Assembly (NCBI GenBank): GCA_023229045.1
Contig: JALOAB010000030.1
Span: 1-15,552, forward strand
DNA: 15,552 bases
Reading direction: 5' to 3'
From: Fidelibacterota bacterium
GTDB lineage: Bacteria > Fidelibacterota > UBA2242
In this document: positions 1 through 8,266 of the stretch, in pieces
Layout of the letters: each line of letters opens with the position of its first letter
Numbering within the stretch: position 1 is the stretch's first letter
Translations under genes and position numbers: made by a program
Notes under the pieces: generated by a model
The model's database searches: none
The model's input: only the letters and a program-made list of their open reading frames with translations
Told to the model about the DNA's origin: nothing

Positions 1-126
1 TTAATTGATCGAATGGACGCAAACCAGGAAATATTCGACAAGATAATGGTCGATTCTGATTTTAAACAAGATGTTAAAGAATGGTTGACAAAGAAAATTT
101 ATCAGCGATTTAAAGAAACCTTATAA
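1..126 (+). CDS. C-terminal fragment of an unidentified protein (possibly type I restriction R subunit/helicase-like)
   Basis: The frame is open from the first base and ends in TAA at 124-126, giving about 41 residues with no start in the window. The translated tail is rich in charged residues and looks helical, ending in EWLTKKIYQRFKETL. This composition resembles the extreme C-terminus of type I restriction R subunits and related helicase-like proteins, where a short Asp/Glu-rich helix precedes a W/Y-rich final helix. That match is from memory of family style; no catalytic motif is visible. It is a partial gene cut by the window edge. A second TAA follows immediately at 127-129. The functional guess is weak; that this is real coding sequence is moderately likely. 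Confidence 0.5.
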   Translation, partial: LIDRMDANQEIFDKIMVDSDFKQDVKEWLTKKIYQRFKETL

Positions 127-136
127 TAATTTATCA

Positions 137-493
137 TCCGACCTGGTAAAGTTTTTATCCGGTAAAACAAAACGTTCAAGTCATTTTTCAAAAGTATTTT
201 GTGATTTGATAAAACTGAAAAATCATTCGGCAATTCTTACTAGTCATTTATTAAAACATTCAAATGGTCTGTAAAAGTTGTTAAGTCATTCAGCAAAATA
301 TCCAAGTGATCTGGCAGAGTTGTCAAGTCATTCAGCAAAACATACGGGTAATCTGGGAAAGTTTACAAGTCACTTGATAAAGTTGTCGGATCATTTGTAA
401 ATATTTACGAGTGACAAAATAAAACTGTTGAGCGATCTGCCAAAACTGATAAGTCATTTAAAAGTTTTGTTAAATGGTTCGGTAAAACGATAA
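137..493 (+). repeat. Degenerate 21-bp tandem repeat (17 units) readable as decayed heptads
   Basis: Seventeen consecutive 21-bp units start at 137, 158, 179 and so on to 473, with no insertion or deletion. The approximate unit consensus is AGTCATTTGGTAAAATTGTCA. Read on the + strand in the frame of 137, each unit gives seven residues close to S-H/D-L-x-K-L-x. Codon 1 is Ser in 11 of 17 units and codon 5 is Lys (AAA/AAG) in 13 of 17. Units 8+9 and 10+11 form a 42-bp higher-order pair. The frame has stops at 272-274 and 398-400, ends with TAA at 491-493, and contains no ATG. It is therefore either a decayed gene for a heptad-repeat protein or a non-coding minisatellite. It begins 10 nt after the stop of the preceding partial gene, in a different frame. 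Units differ too much for CRISPR repeats and there are no spacers. Confidence 0.85.
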
Positions 494-735
494 GCAGACC
501 AAAACACGCGGATTCACAAGCCAGAATCAACGGCAAGTCAAGCCATACATCCCAACCAAAAGGGAAGCAGACGATACAATCATGATTCAAAAACGCTGTG
601 CGTCCTGAAAATCCATCTGCAAGTATACATAATATATCTTATGCGTATATTGATTTTGGACTGCTATCGGTTCCTAACCAGATTCATTTTATTTTTAATT
701 GTGTTTCGTTTCATTAAATTCCACCCTGTTAGGCT
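494..735. other. Intergenic stretch, no gene recognised
   Basis: This stretch lies between the 21-bp repeats and the exported-protein gene. An imperfect AT-rich palindrome is visible at about 624-649 (TATACATAA against TTATGCGTATA). It presumably contains the promoter of the downstream two-gene unit, but no convincing -35/-10 pair can be assigned. No RNA gene was recognised. A minus-strand open frame running out of this region into the repeats looks like a chance ORF. Confidence 0.5.
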
Positions 736-1815
736 ATGTATAAGAGGATTATCTTATTAGGATTAATTTTTACCATCATTGCTAATGGCGACGCTACTAA
801 GTATTACTTTTATAACCCTGACCTTGATTATGGCTCTGAATCAATTTTTAATCCTATGACTCTTTTTATTAACGGTTCTTTTGATATTTTAAGAAATGGT
901 GCTCACACTAAGGATATTTCAGCCCAACCCTATCATACCGGTTTTGATAATGTTATCGATAATGTTTTTCATCCATTAGAAAACATTAAGAAATATGGTT
1001 ATAAGAATTTTTTACGACGTGAGGTCTTTAATCTCAGTACAAATTCAAATGAATCCCAGTTTTTACCCAATTTTGGCCTTCATTTAATTGGCAACGGTAT
1101 GCAGTACCGAAAAATGTCTGAATGGTACGATTACCACGGTTATCACTATCCCAATCTTATGTCTATGATTACTACTGTGTCTTATCAGTTAGTCAATGAA
1201 ATCGTCGAAAATGGTGATTATAAAGGTACTAATGTCGATCCGATTTCGGATATGTTGATATTTAATCCCATAGGATTTTTACTGTTCAGCACGGAAGCCG
1301 GTCAAAGATTTTTCTCGACTAAAATGCCTGTTTACGACTGGTCGATGAATCCTTATTTTAATCCAAAATACTGTTCTATCGAAAATGCCGGTCAGCAATA
1401 CGCTACCAAGATTAAATTCAATTCGAATAGTAAAAATGCGATCTTTGGCTATTGGGGGGTTGTTTCCGCTTTTGGGATCACTCATAATCTCAATAAAACC
1501 GATGCTATGTCAATTTCCGCCGGTGCAGTCGTGGCTAAATTGAAATCAACTGATGAAGAATTTGCCCGCTTCATGGTACCTGATATCGATTATTCATTGG
1601 CTCTTTTTTACGATAGAAATAATTCTCTGCTTGGTTCGTTGATCATATTCGGACCTCGTTTTTTTAATATCCGTTTAGAAATATTTCCGGGTGTAGTTGG
1701 ATTCAAGGACTATAAACCTGGTTTTTATATCGGAATTGGCGAAATCGACAGTTTCCAGTTTGGCATTTCATTCCCGCCGATTCCTCTTGGTCTGATGGGA
1801 AAAATAAACAAATGA
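736..1815 (+). CDS. Exported protein of unknown function, DUF3943-like
   Basis: The product is 359 residues. Residues 1-20 form a typical signal peptide: MYKR, a hydrophobic stretch LLGLIFTIIA, then a small-residue cleavage region around NGDA. The mature protein is rich in Tyr, Phe, Asn and Gly with alternating hydrophobic segments, as in envelope or outer-membrane beta proteins. Residues about 112-190, with a Tyr/His-rich patch followed by DPISDMLIFNPIGFLLFSTE, resemble the core of DUF3943 outer-membrane proteins, where a similar PSxxDxxxNxxGG segment occurs. That assignment is by recall and only suggestive. An in-frame TAG at 730-732 fixes ATG 736 as the earliest start. The ribosome binding site is poor: the only AGG lies 2 nt before the ATG. 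The stop is 13 nt before galE, so the two are probably cotranscribed, which suggests an envelope role. Confidence 0.8.
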   Translation: MYKRIILLGLIFTIIANGDATKYYFYNPDLDYGSESIFNPMTLFINGSFDILRNGAHTKDISAQPYHTGFDNVIDNVFHPLENIKKYGYKNFLRREVFNLSTNSNESQFLPNFGLHLIGNGMQYRKMSEWYDYHGYHYPNLMSMITTVSYQLVNEIVENGDYKGTNVDPISDMLIFNPIGFLLFSTEAGQRFFSTKMPVYDWSMNPYFNPKYCSIENAGQQYATKIKFNSNSKNAIFGYWGVVSAFGITHNLNKTDAMSISAGAVVAKLKSTDEEFARFMVPDIDYSLALFYDRNNSLLGSLIIFGPRFFNIRLEIFPGVVGFKDYKPGFYIGIGEIDSFQFGISFPPIPLGLMGKINK

Positions 1816-1828
1816 TTATGGATGTATT

Positions 1829-2842
1829 ATGAAGATATTAATGACAGGTGGCGCTGGCTATATCGGAAGCCATACGCTGGTTGAATTGTTGAATGAAAAC
1901 CATGAAATAACGGTTGTTGACAACCTCTCCAACAGCAAGATCGAGTCTATAAAACGTGTTAAGGTTATTACCGGTAAAGATTTGATATTCAAGCAGATTG
2001 ATCTATGCGATATTAATGGACTTGAAAAGGTATTTCAGGAAAAGAGTTACGAGGCGGTGATTCATTTTGCCGGTTTGAAAGCCGTTGGTGAATCGGTTCA
2101 GAAGCCTTTACTTTATTATTATAATAATATTACCGGAACAATCAATCTCTGCCGGATGATGACTAAATACGATGTCAAGAATATCGTTTTTAGTTCATCT
2201 GCCACGGTGTACGGGAATCCGGTCTCCGTTCCGATTACTGAAGACTTCCCTATCAATACGGTTAATCCCTATGGTACTACCAAATACATAATTGAGATGA
2301 TCCTTAAAGATATTCAAATTGCCGATCAAAGTTGGAATGTTCTTGTGTTAAGATATTTCAATCCGGTTGGCGCTCACGAATCTGGATTGATTGGCGAAGA
2401 TCCCAACGGTATTCCCAATAATTTAATGCCGTATATTTCCCAGGTTGCAGTAGGACGTCTCCCCTATCTGAATATTTACGGAAATGACTATCCGACGAAA
2501 GATGGTACCGGAATACGAGATTATATTCACGTTGTTGACCTGGCTAAAGGGCATCTGAAAGCGCTTGATAAATTGCCAAAAAAACCCGGCTATTGCATTT
2601 ACAATTTGGGTACCGGAAAAGGATACAGTGTATATGATATGGTAAATACTTTTGAGAAATGGTCTCAGTGCAAAATTCCTTACAAAATCGTCGGCAGACG
2701 TGACGGTGATATTGCCGAGTGTTATGCCGATCCGGGCAAAGCTAATCGCGAACTTGGCTGGGAAGCTAAACTAAATTTAGATGATATGTGCCGTGATACC
2801 TGGAACTGGCAGAATAGCAATCCTAATGGTTATCCGGATTAG
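1829..2842 (+). CDS. galE: UDP-glucose 4-epimerase
   Basis: GalE interconverts UDP-glucose and UDP-galactose in the cytoplasm with tightly bound NAD, feeding the Leloir pathway and surface polysaccharide synthesis. The product is 337 residues, matching the usual length of about 338. The N-terminal Rossmann motif GGAGYIGSH is at residues 7-15 and the NAD-binding VVDNLSNS at 29-36. The catalytic Ser lies in SSSATVYG (Ser124) and the catalytic pair in NPYGTTK is Tyr148/Lys152. The family signature RYFNPVGAHESGLIGEDP follows at about 175-192, with GTGIRDYIHVVDLA in the substrate domain. A GGA about 6 nt upstream of the ATG may serve as ribosome binding site. It lies 13 nt after the exported-protein gene and is convergent with purL. 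No other gal gene is present, so a role in cell-surface glycans is inferred. Confidence 0.96.
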   Translation: MKILMTGGAGYIGSHTLVELLNENHEITVVDNLSNSKIESIKRVKVITGKDLIFKQIDLCDINGLEKVFQEKSYEAVIHFAGLKAVGESVQKPLLYYYNNITGTINLCRMMTKYDVKNIVFSSSATVYGNPVSVPITEDFPINTVNPYGTTKYIIEMILKDIQIADQSWNVLVLRYFNPVGAHESGLIGEDPNGIPNNLMPYISQVAVGRLPYLNIYGNDYPTKDGTGIRDYIHVVDLAKGHLKALDKLPKKPGYCIYNLGTGKGYSVYDMVNTFEKWSQCKIPYKIVGRRDGDIAECYADPGKANRELGWEAKLNLDDMCRDTWNWQNSNPNGYPD

Positions 2843-2883
2843 TTTTCAGTTACTCTGCTAAATAGGAAAACATATACTGAATG

Positions 2884-2903
2884 ACACTATATGTTCATAG
2901 TGT
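2884..2903. terminator. Small hairpin between convergent galE and purL (possible terminator)
   Basis: ACACTAT (2884-2890) and ATAGTGT (2897-2903) form a perfect 7-bp stem with a 6-nt loop in the short convergent intergenic gap, overlapping the purL stop codon. Only three Ts follow on the + strand. It may serve as a weak bidirectional terminator. The stem is AT-rich and the call is tentative. Confidence 0.35.
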
Positions 2904-5121
2904 TTGGGATAGTTTCGGCATAGGCTTTCTTTATATCAGTTAGCGGCAGGTCAATTATTTCGTTGATTTTGAGACGTCCGTTGTCTTTGACGCGCCCGAT
3001 TGTGATGCATGGAATAATATTTTTCGAGGCAATACGTTCCATATCGAGTAAATATTTTTCATTGATTGATAATACGATAACTGACTGACTTTCACCGAAA
3101 AACAATTCATCATTTCTCAGTTTGCGCGAGATATAGATCGAGGCTCCCACAGACTTTTCCGGATTGGTTATGCATGATTCTGCCAGGGCAACCGCTAAAC
3201 CGCCATCAGATACATCGGTGGCGGAACTCACGATCCCTTTGTGAATCGCTTCCAGGGTAGCCTGATAGACCCGTTTTTCAAAGGTCAAATCAATATCAGG
3301 AGCGTCACCGCCCACGATATTATGTATGACTTTCAGATATTCGCTCCCTCCCAGTTCACCTTTTAAAGCGCCTAACAGCATGATAAAATCGCCGTCGTTT
3401 TTAAACCAGGAAGTCGTAATGTATTTAATATCTTCGATCAATCCAACCATCCCTACCACCGGAGTCGGGTAAATTGCTCCTTTTGGCGATTCGTTATAGA
3501 AGCTGACATTTCCACCGGTTACGGGTGTGTCAAAAACGCGACAGGCGTCGCCCATACCTTGCACAGCCAGTTTGAATTGATAATAGATTTCGGGATCATA
3601 GGGATTGCCAAAATTCAGGCAATTCGTGATCGCAATCGGTCGGGCGCCGGAACAGACAACATTACGCGCCGATTCCGCCACAGCGATCGCACCGCCTTTA
3701 TACGGATTAAGATAAGTGTAGCGACCATTTCCGTCAGTTTTAGTTACCAGAGCCTTACGCGTGCCTTTGATACGAATGACCGCAGACGAACTGCCCGGCA
3801 GGACAGCCGTATTAGATCTTACGGAATGATCGAATTGCCGGTAGACCCATGATTTATCAGCAATACCTGGTGATGACAGGAGCTGCAGAAGGACTTGATT
3901 ATAATCATTTGGTTCGGTGATTTTTTTAAGATTGCGTCCCTGGACTTTTTTCAGATAAGCCGGTTCCTTAGTTTCGCGGTCATAAACCGGAGCGCCGCCT
4001 CCCAATACCAGATGCCAGGCTGGTAGTGAGCCGACTTTTTTATTATCCATGAAAATGTCAAGGTTGCCGGAATTGATCACTTTGCCGATTTTGACGCAAT
4101 TCAAATCCCATTTTTCAAAAATCTTCTTGGTTTCTTCTTCGAATCCTTTGCGAATAACGACCAACATGCGTTCCTGCGATTCGGATAGTAAAATCTCATA
4201 TGGATGCATATCGGCTTCGCGTAACGGCACAGAACTCAGATTGAGAATCATCCCGGATTTGCCGCGAGCCGACATTTCGGAGGTCGAACAGGCAATTCCG
4301 GCCGCACCCATATCCTGAACTCCGATAAGGTAACCCTGTTTGGCGAGTTCCAGAGTGGCTTCCAGCAGTAATTTCTCAGTAAACGGATCTCCCACCTGTA
4401 CCGACGAGCGACGGTTCTCGGACTCTTCGGATAACTCGACCGAGGCGAAAGTCGCGCCGTGAATGCCATCTCTGCCGGTCGAAGAACCGACGATCATCAC
4501 GGTATTGCCTTCCCCTTTGGAAATGGCACTGATGACATTTTCATGCTTGACCAGACCGATCGTCATGACATTTACAATCGGATTGCCGGTATAGCAATCT
4601 TCGAAATTAACCTCACCGGCGACGGTCGGAACGCCGATGCAATTGCCATAATGTGCAATTCCTTTCACCACATTATCGAAGAGATAGCGGTTACGGGGGA
4701 CGTTCAAAGGCCCGAATCGTAAAGAATCGAGTGAGGCGATCGGTCGCGCTCCCATCGTGAAGATATCACGCAGGATCCCTCCTACGCCGGTAGCGGCGCC
4801 CTGGAAAGGCTCAACCGCTGATGGGTGATTGTGACTCTCAATTTTGAAACAGATTGCCAGACCATCGCCAATATCGACTAAACCGGCGTTTTCCTCGCCG
4901 GCGCCAACCAGTAAACGTTTGCCGTTGCGCGGCAGAGTTTTCAATACCGCGATGGAATTTTTATAACTACAATGTTCACTCCACATTACCGAGAAGACGC
5001 CTAATTCGGTATAAGTCGGTTGCCGTCCCAGAATTTGTAGAATTTTATTCCATTCTTCCTCGTTGAGACCATGTTCGATTGCCAGTTGTAAATTAACTTC
5101 CGGCTCTTTTACCTTTGGCAT
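2887..5121 (-). CDS. purL: Phosphoribosylformylglycinamidine synthase subunit PurL (small type)
   Basis: PurL catalyses the ATP-dependent conversion of FGAR to FGAM, the fourth step of purine synthesis, in the cytoplasm, using ammonia from PurQ with PurS as bridge. The product is 744 residues, the size of small PurL that needs separate PurS and PurQ; the large single-chain form is about 1300. The active-site motif WSEHCSYK is at 47-54 with the catalytic His at 50. The ATP/metal motif KIESHNHP is at 93-100, followed by QDMGAAG (269-275), LSESQER (312-318), QFDHSV (429-434) and TKTDGNGRY (460-468). The later TPVTGGNVSFYNES and SDVSDGGLAVALAES motifs mark the second half of the internally duplicated fold. 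GGAG sits 7 nt before ATG 5121. It follows lysA by 25 nt and is the last gene of the minus-strand cluster. purS and purQ are not in the window. Confidence 0.97.
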   Translation of the reverse strand: MPKVKEPEVNLQLAIEHGLNEEEWNKILQILGRQPTYTELGVFSVMWSEHCSYKNSIAVLKTLPRNGKRLLVGAGEENAGLVDIGDGLAICFKIESHNHPSAVEPFQGAATGVGGILRDIFTMGARPIASLDSLRFGPLNVPRNRYLFDNVVKGIAHYGNCIGVPTVAGEVNFEDCYTGNPIVNVMTIGLVKHENVISAISKGEGNTVMIVGSSTGRDGIHGATFASVELSEESENRRSSVQVGDPFTEKLLLEATLELAKQGYLIGVQDMGAAGIACSTSEMSARGKSGMILNLSSVPLREADMHPYEILLSESQERMLVVIRKGFEEETKKIFEKWDLNCVKIGKVINSGNLDIFMDNKKVGSLPAWHLVLGGGAPVYDRETKEPAYLKKVQGRNLKKITEPNDYNQVLLQLLSSPGIADKSWVYRQFDHSVRSNTAVLPGSSSAVIRIKGTRKALVTKTDGNGRYTYLNPYKGGAIAVAESARNVVCSGARPIAITNCLNFGNPYDPEIYYQFKLAVQGMGDACRVFDTPVTGGNVSFYNESPKGAIYPTPVVGMVGLIEDIKYITTSWFKNDGDFIMLLGALKGELGGSEYLKVIHNIVGGDAPDIDLTFEKRVYQATLEAIHKGIVSSATDVSDGGLAVALAESCITNPEKSVGASIYISRKLRNDELFFGESQSVIVLSINEKYLLDMERIASKNIIPCITIGRVKDNGRLKINEIIDLPLTDIKKAYAETIPNTMNI

Positions 5122-5146
5122 TTATTGCTCCAGCAAATTGTTAAAA

Positions 5147-6385
5147 TCATTGAACTTTGGGGTATTTTATCCGATTCCAGTAATCACTCATTACTTCGCG
5201 TCGGGTAATTTCGACCGCCTGACCGTTGATAATCGCGACTTCGCTCGGACGCAGGCGATGGTTATAGGTCATGGACATGGCATAACCATAGGCGCCGGTT
5301 TGCGTAATTATAACCAGATCGCCTTCGGTTAATTTAGGCAAAGGTCGCCCAACCGTAAATATATCGGTATTTTCACATATTTGACCACACAGATTGATCG
5401 GAAATAATTCTGTTTCATTTTCTTTGTTATGCACAATGATCGGGTGCTGGGCTTTATACAGCGCCGAACGAATCAAGGTATTGAATCCGGCGTCCAGCCC
5501 GGCAAAATTCTGATAGCTTTCTTTAAAACCGATAACACGCGTCAGAAGATAACCGGCATCTCCGACCAGGTAGCGACCGGGTTCAAGATGCAAAGCCGGT
5601 TTTCCGATCGGCAAACTGTCTATCTTGTTTTTGAATACCTTAAGGCATTCACTCCCAACCTGCTGAATATCAAGATCATGATCATCGCCATAATAGGGTA
5701 TTCCGAAACCGCCGCCCATATCGACAAATTCGAAAGTAATTCCGAGTTTTTGACTGATCTGTCCCAGAATATCCAGCAGTAATTCCAGCATTCGCGGAAA
5801 ATGCTCTTCCTCCAAAATGCCGGAACCGGCCATCATGTGAGCTCCGAAGCGTTTTACTCCGGCTTTAAGAGCTTTTTCATAAGCAAGCCAGGCTTTTTCA
5901 TGGGGTACGCCAAATTTAGCTTTTATGCCGGCGGTATTTATTTGTTCATACTTGCCTTGTCCCTTGCCTGGGTTGATGCGAAAACTAACCATTTCGGGGC
6001 GGGTTATGCGTAGTAGACGATCCAGAGAATTAATATCGTCCAGGACGAGCTTCGTCCCCGCTCTGACAACGGCATTTAGATCTTCCAGACTTTCGTAATT
6101 GCCCACATAGATTATATCCGATGGTTTTACTCCGGCTTTCAGAGCGATTTCGATTTCGTTTGGACTTACGCAGTCACAACCATAACCACATTCCTTTAAT
6201 AAGTGGACAACCGCCGGATGGGAATTGGCTTTTACAGAATAGAATAAGGCGGTTTTTATCTCATCCGAGTAAAATGCGCTTTTCAGACGGCGAGCGTTAT
6301 CCTTAATTCTTTCAAAATCATAAACGTAGAGCGGTGTTCCAAATTTTTTGGCTAATTCTCCGGCATCTAATCTGTTAATCTGCAT
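5147..6385 (-). CDS. lysA: Diaminopimelate decarboxylase
   Basis: LysA removes CO2 from meso-diaminopimelate to give L-lysine, the last step of the DAP pathway, in the cytoplasm using PLP. With ATG 6385 the product is 412 residues, normal for the family. The PLP lysine is Lys52 in YSVKAN. The phosphate-binding GGGFG is at 224-228 and EPGRY at 268-272. The catalytic Cys of the usual CESGD motif is in CENTD (Cys337), and GAYGYAMS (Tyr366) contacts the cofactor. Where the classical enzyme has HIGS, this one has HMMAGS (from His183). The longer frame to ATG 6439 would overlap uvrC by 41 nt; ATG 6385 has AAAGGAA just upstream and starts 13 nt after the uvrC stop, so it is preferred. Other fold-III decarboxylases are less likely given the EPGR and CENTD context. 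Confidence 0.9.
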   Translation of the reverse strand: MQINRLDAGELAKKFGTPLYVYDFERIKDNARRLKSAFYSDEIKTALFYSVKANSHPAVVHLLKECGYGCDCVSPNEIEIALKAGVKPSDIIYVGNYESLEDLNAVVRAGTKLVLDDINSLDRLLRITRPEMVSFRINPGKGQGKYEQINTAGIKAKFGVPHEKAWLAYEKALKAGVKRFGAHMMAGSGILEEEHFPRMLELLLDILGQISQKLGITFEFVDMGGGFGIPYYGDDHDLDIQQVGSECLKVFKNKIDSLPIGKPALHLEPGRYLVGDAGYLLTRVIGFKESYQNFAGLDAGFNTLIRSALYKAQHPIIVHNKENETELFPINLCGQICENTDIFTVGRPLPKLTEGDLVIITQTGAYGYAMSMTYNHRLRPSEVAIINGQAVEITRREVMSDYWNRIKYPKVQ

Positions 6386-6398
6386 CTGGTTTCCTTTT

Positions 6399-8225
6399 TC
6401 AGAGATAAAGTTTAATTTTCTGAGCGAGCTTCGCGCCAACGCCGCGCACTTTAGTCAAATCATCAACGCGGGCGGCGCGTATATTAGCAATTGTTTTAAA
6501 ATGATTCAACAATTCTTTTTTGATATTTTTACTCAATCCGGGAATCTCATCGAGCCGGGTGGAAATACCGCCCTTTCCGCGTAGTTTGCGATGATAATTG
6601 ATAGCGAACCGGTGGGCTTCGTCCCGCACCCGCTGTAAAAGACTGAGTGCTATACTGTTGCGGGGTAACATTAGCGGCTCGTCCTGTTCCGGAATAAACA
6701 CTTCTTCAAGCCGTTTGGCTAATCCAATTATCGGAATTTCTGAAATATTCAGATCCCGCATTACGTTGACAGCTGCAATTAACTGACCTTTACCACCGTC
6801 AATGAGAATTAAATCCGGCATGGTTTTCTTCTCACGGATCAGGCGTGTATAACGACGCCGAACGACTTCCGCCATCATGGCATAATCATTTACACCGGTC
6901 ACGGTTTTGATCTTAAATCGGCGATACTCGCTGTTTTTTGCAGTGGCGTTGATAAATGTAATCATAGAACCGACGGCAAATTTACCGCGGATATTAGATA
7001 TATCAAAAGCCTCAATGCGACGAGGCAATTGTTTTAGTCTTAATTCATCTTGCAAACTCTGGAGTGATTTAGGAATAAAATCGACCTTCTGGTTTTGTTT
7101 TTGAAATAATTCATTAAGTTGCAGTTCGGCGTTGCGCAAAGCCATTTTCAATAGCTGGACTTTTTCACCCCGCTGAGGCTTAATGATAATCACTCTGGCG
7201 CCTTTTTGAGCTGTCAGCCAACTTTCCAGCATGTCCTTTTCATCCGGCAGTTCATTAACTAAAACCTCTGAAGGAAAACTGGTGACATTGTCATAATAGC
7301 GTAAAATCAAATCCCGGACTATCCTGGAATACTCGTAATTTTGCGTTCCTTCCAGGAAGAACCGGTCGCGACCGATCAATTTCCCACGTCTGACCCGGAA
7401 GATAATTGCACAACAATTTTCAGCCTCTTTCAGCACGGCGACCAGATCGCGGTCGAGGCAATCGTTTAACTCTACCACTTGCCGGTTCGAATAATTTTTA
7501 AGGATGGCAATTTTGTTGCGGTAAGCCGCGGCGGTTTCGAACTGCATATTCGTCGCGGCAGTTTTCATTTTTTCCTGAAAATATTGAATAGCATCCTCAG
7601 TGTGACCATTCAGAAAAGCCATCACTTTAGCGATCATCAGGTCGTACTCTTCAGCAGAAACCAATCCCTGGCAGGGTCCCTCACATTTCTTGATATGGTA
7701 ATCCAGACAGATTTTAATCTGACCTTTGGCAATCGTTTTTTCATTTAAACGATGCTTGCAACTCCTTATCGGAAAAATATTTTTGATGATTTCGAGTGTT
7801 TCTCGCAAAAGGCGACTATCGGTATACGGGCCGAAATATTTGGAGCCGTCACGTATAACATTGCGGGTCAAAAATACCTGCGCAAATGGTTCGGCGGTGA
7901 TACGAACATAAGGATAAGTTTTATCGTCGCGGAAAAAGATATTATACTTCGGACGATGGGTTTTGATCAGGGTGTTTTCGAGAATCAAAGCCTCAATTTC
8001 GGAATTGGTCAGGATGAACTCGACTTCGAAAATCTGACTGACCAGCGCCGCGGTTTTAGGTTCCTTGTATCCATTCACGAAATATGATTTAACGCGATTA
8101 CGGATGTTCTTAGCCTTACCGATATAGATGATTTTACCGCCCGAATTGCGGTAAATGTAACAGCCCGGGTCAGTCGGGGCAGTGCGTATTTTCTCCATTA
8201 ATCCCGGTGGAAATCGTTCTGGCAT
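6399..8225 (-). CDS. uvrC: Excinuclease ABC subunit C
   Basis: UvrC makes both incisions around a DNA lesion after UvrA/UvrB loading in nucleotide excision repair. From ATG 8225 the product is 608 residues, typical for the family. The N-terminal GIY-YIG nuclease runs from GCYIY (21-25) to YIGKAKN (34-40). Cys156, Cys173, Cys181 and Cys185 match the spacing of the known [4Fe-4S] ligands. A UVR motif for UvrB contact lies at about 212-239. The RNase H-like 5' nuclease shows FDISN (Asp408), LIDGGKG (Asp476) and RDEAH (His538). Two C-terminal helix-hairpin-helix motifs follow (IPGLSKNIKKELL and VRGVGAKLAQKI). A TTG at 8228 immediately precedes the ATG and could also be used. No strong Shine-Dalgarno is visible. 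It lies 41 nt after a small cysteine-rich ORF and 13 nt before lysA, consistent with one transcript. Confidence 0.97.
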   Translation of the reverse strand: MPERFPPGLMEKIRTAPTDPGCYIYRNSGGKIIYIGKAKNIRNRVKSYFVNGYKEPKTAALVSQIFEVEFILTNSEIEALILENTLIKTHRPKYNIFFRDDKTYPYVRITAEPFAQVFLTRNVIRDGSKYFGPYTDSRLLRETLEIIKNIFPIRSCKHRLNEKTIAKGQIKICLDYHIKKCEGPCQGLVSAEEYDLMIAKVMAFLNGHTEDAIQYFQEKMKTAATNMQFETAAAYRNKIAILKNYSNRQVVELNDCLDRDLVAVLKEAENCCAIIFRVRRGKLIGRDRFFLEGTQNYEYSRIVRDLILRYYDNVTSFPSEVLVNELPDEKDMLESWLTAQKGARVIIIKPQRGEKVQLLKMALRNAELQLNELFQKQNQKVDFIPKSLQSLQDELRLKQLPRRIEAFDISNIRGKFAVGSMITFINATAKNSEYRRFKIKTVTGVNDYAMMAEVVRRRYTRLIREKKTMPDLILIDGGKGQLIAAVNVMRDLNISEIPIIGLAKRLEEVFIPEQDEPLMLPRNSIALSLLQRVRDEAHRFAINYHRKLRGKGGISTRLDEIPGLSKNIKKELLNHFKTIANIRAARVDDLTKVRGVGAKLAQKIKLYL

Positions 8226-8266
8226 CAAATAGAATCCACTTCAATCATTCGTAAAGTCCCGCCTGC

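Noticed and set aside
137..493. CRISPR array
   Set aside because: The 21-bp units are contiguous and divergent with no unique spacers, and no cas gene is nearby.
405..590. Minus-strand 61-residue ORF running out of the 21-bp repeats
   Set aside because: It has no recognisable domain and no ribosome binding site, and its C-terminal half is just the antisense of the repeat array, which also gives Leu-rich heptads by construction.
2842..2871. GTTTTC/GAAAAC inverted repeat after galE
   Set aside because: The 6-bp arms with an 18-nt loop are too weak to call a terminator.
6386..6439. N-terminal extension of lysA from ATG 6439
   Set aside because: It overlaps the uvrC 3' end by 41 nt, has no family match, and the internal ATG 6385 has a good ribosome binding site and normal spacing.
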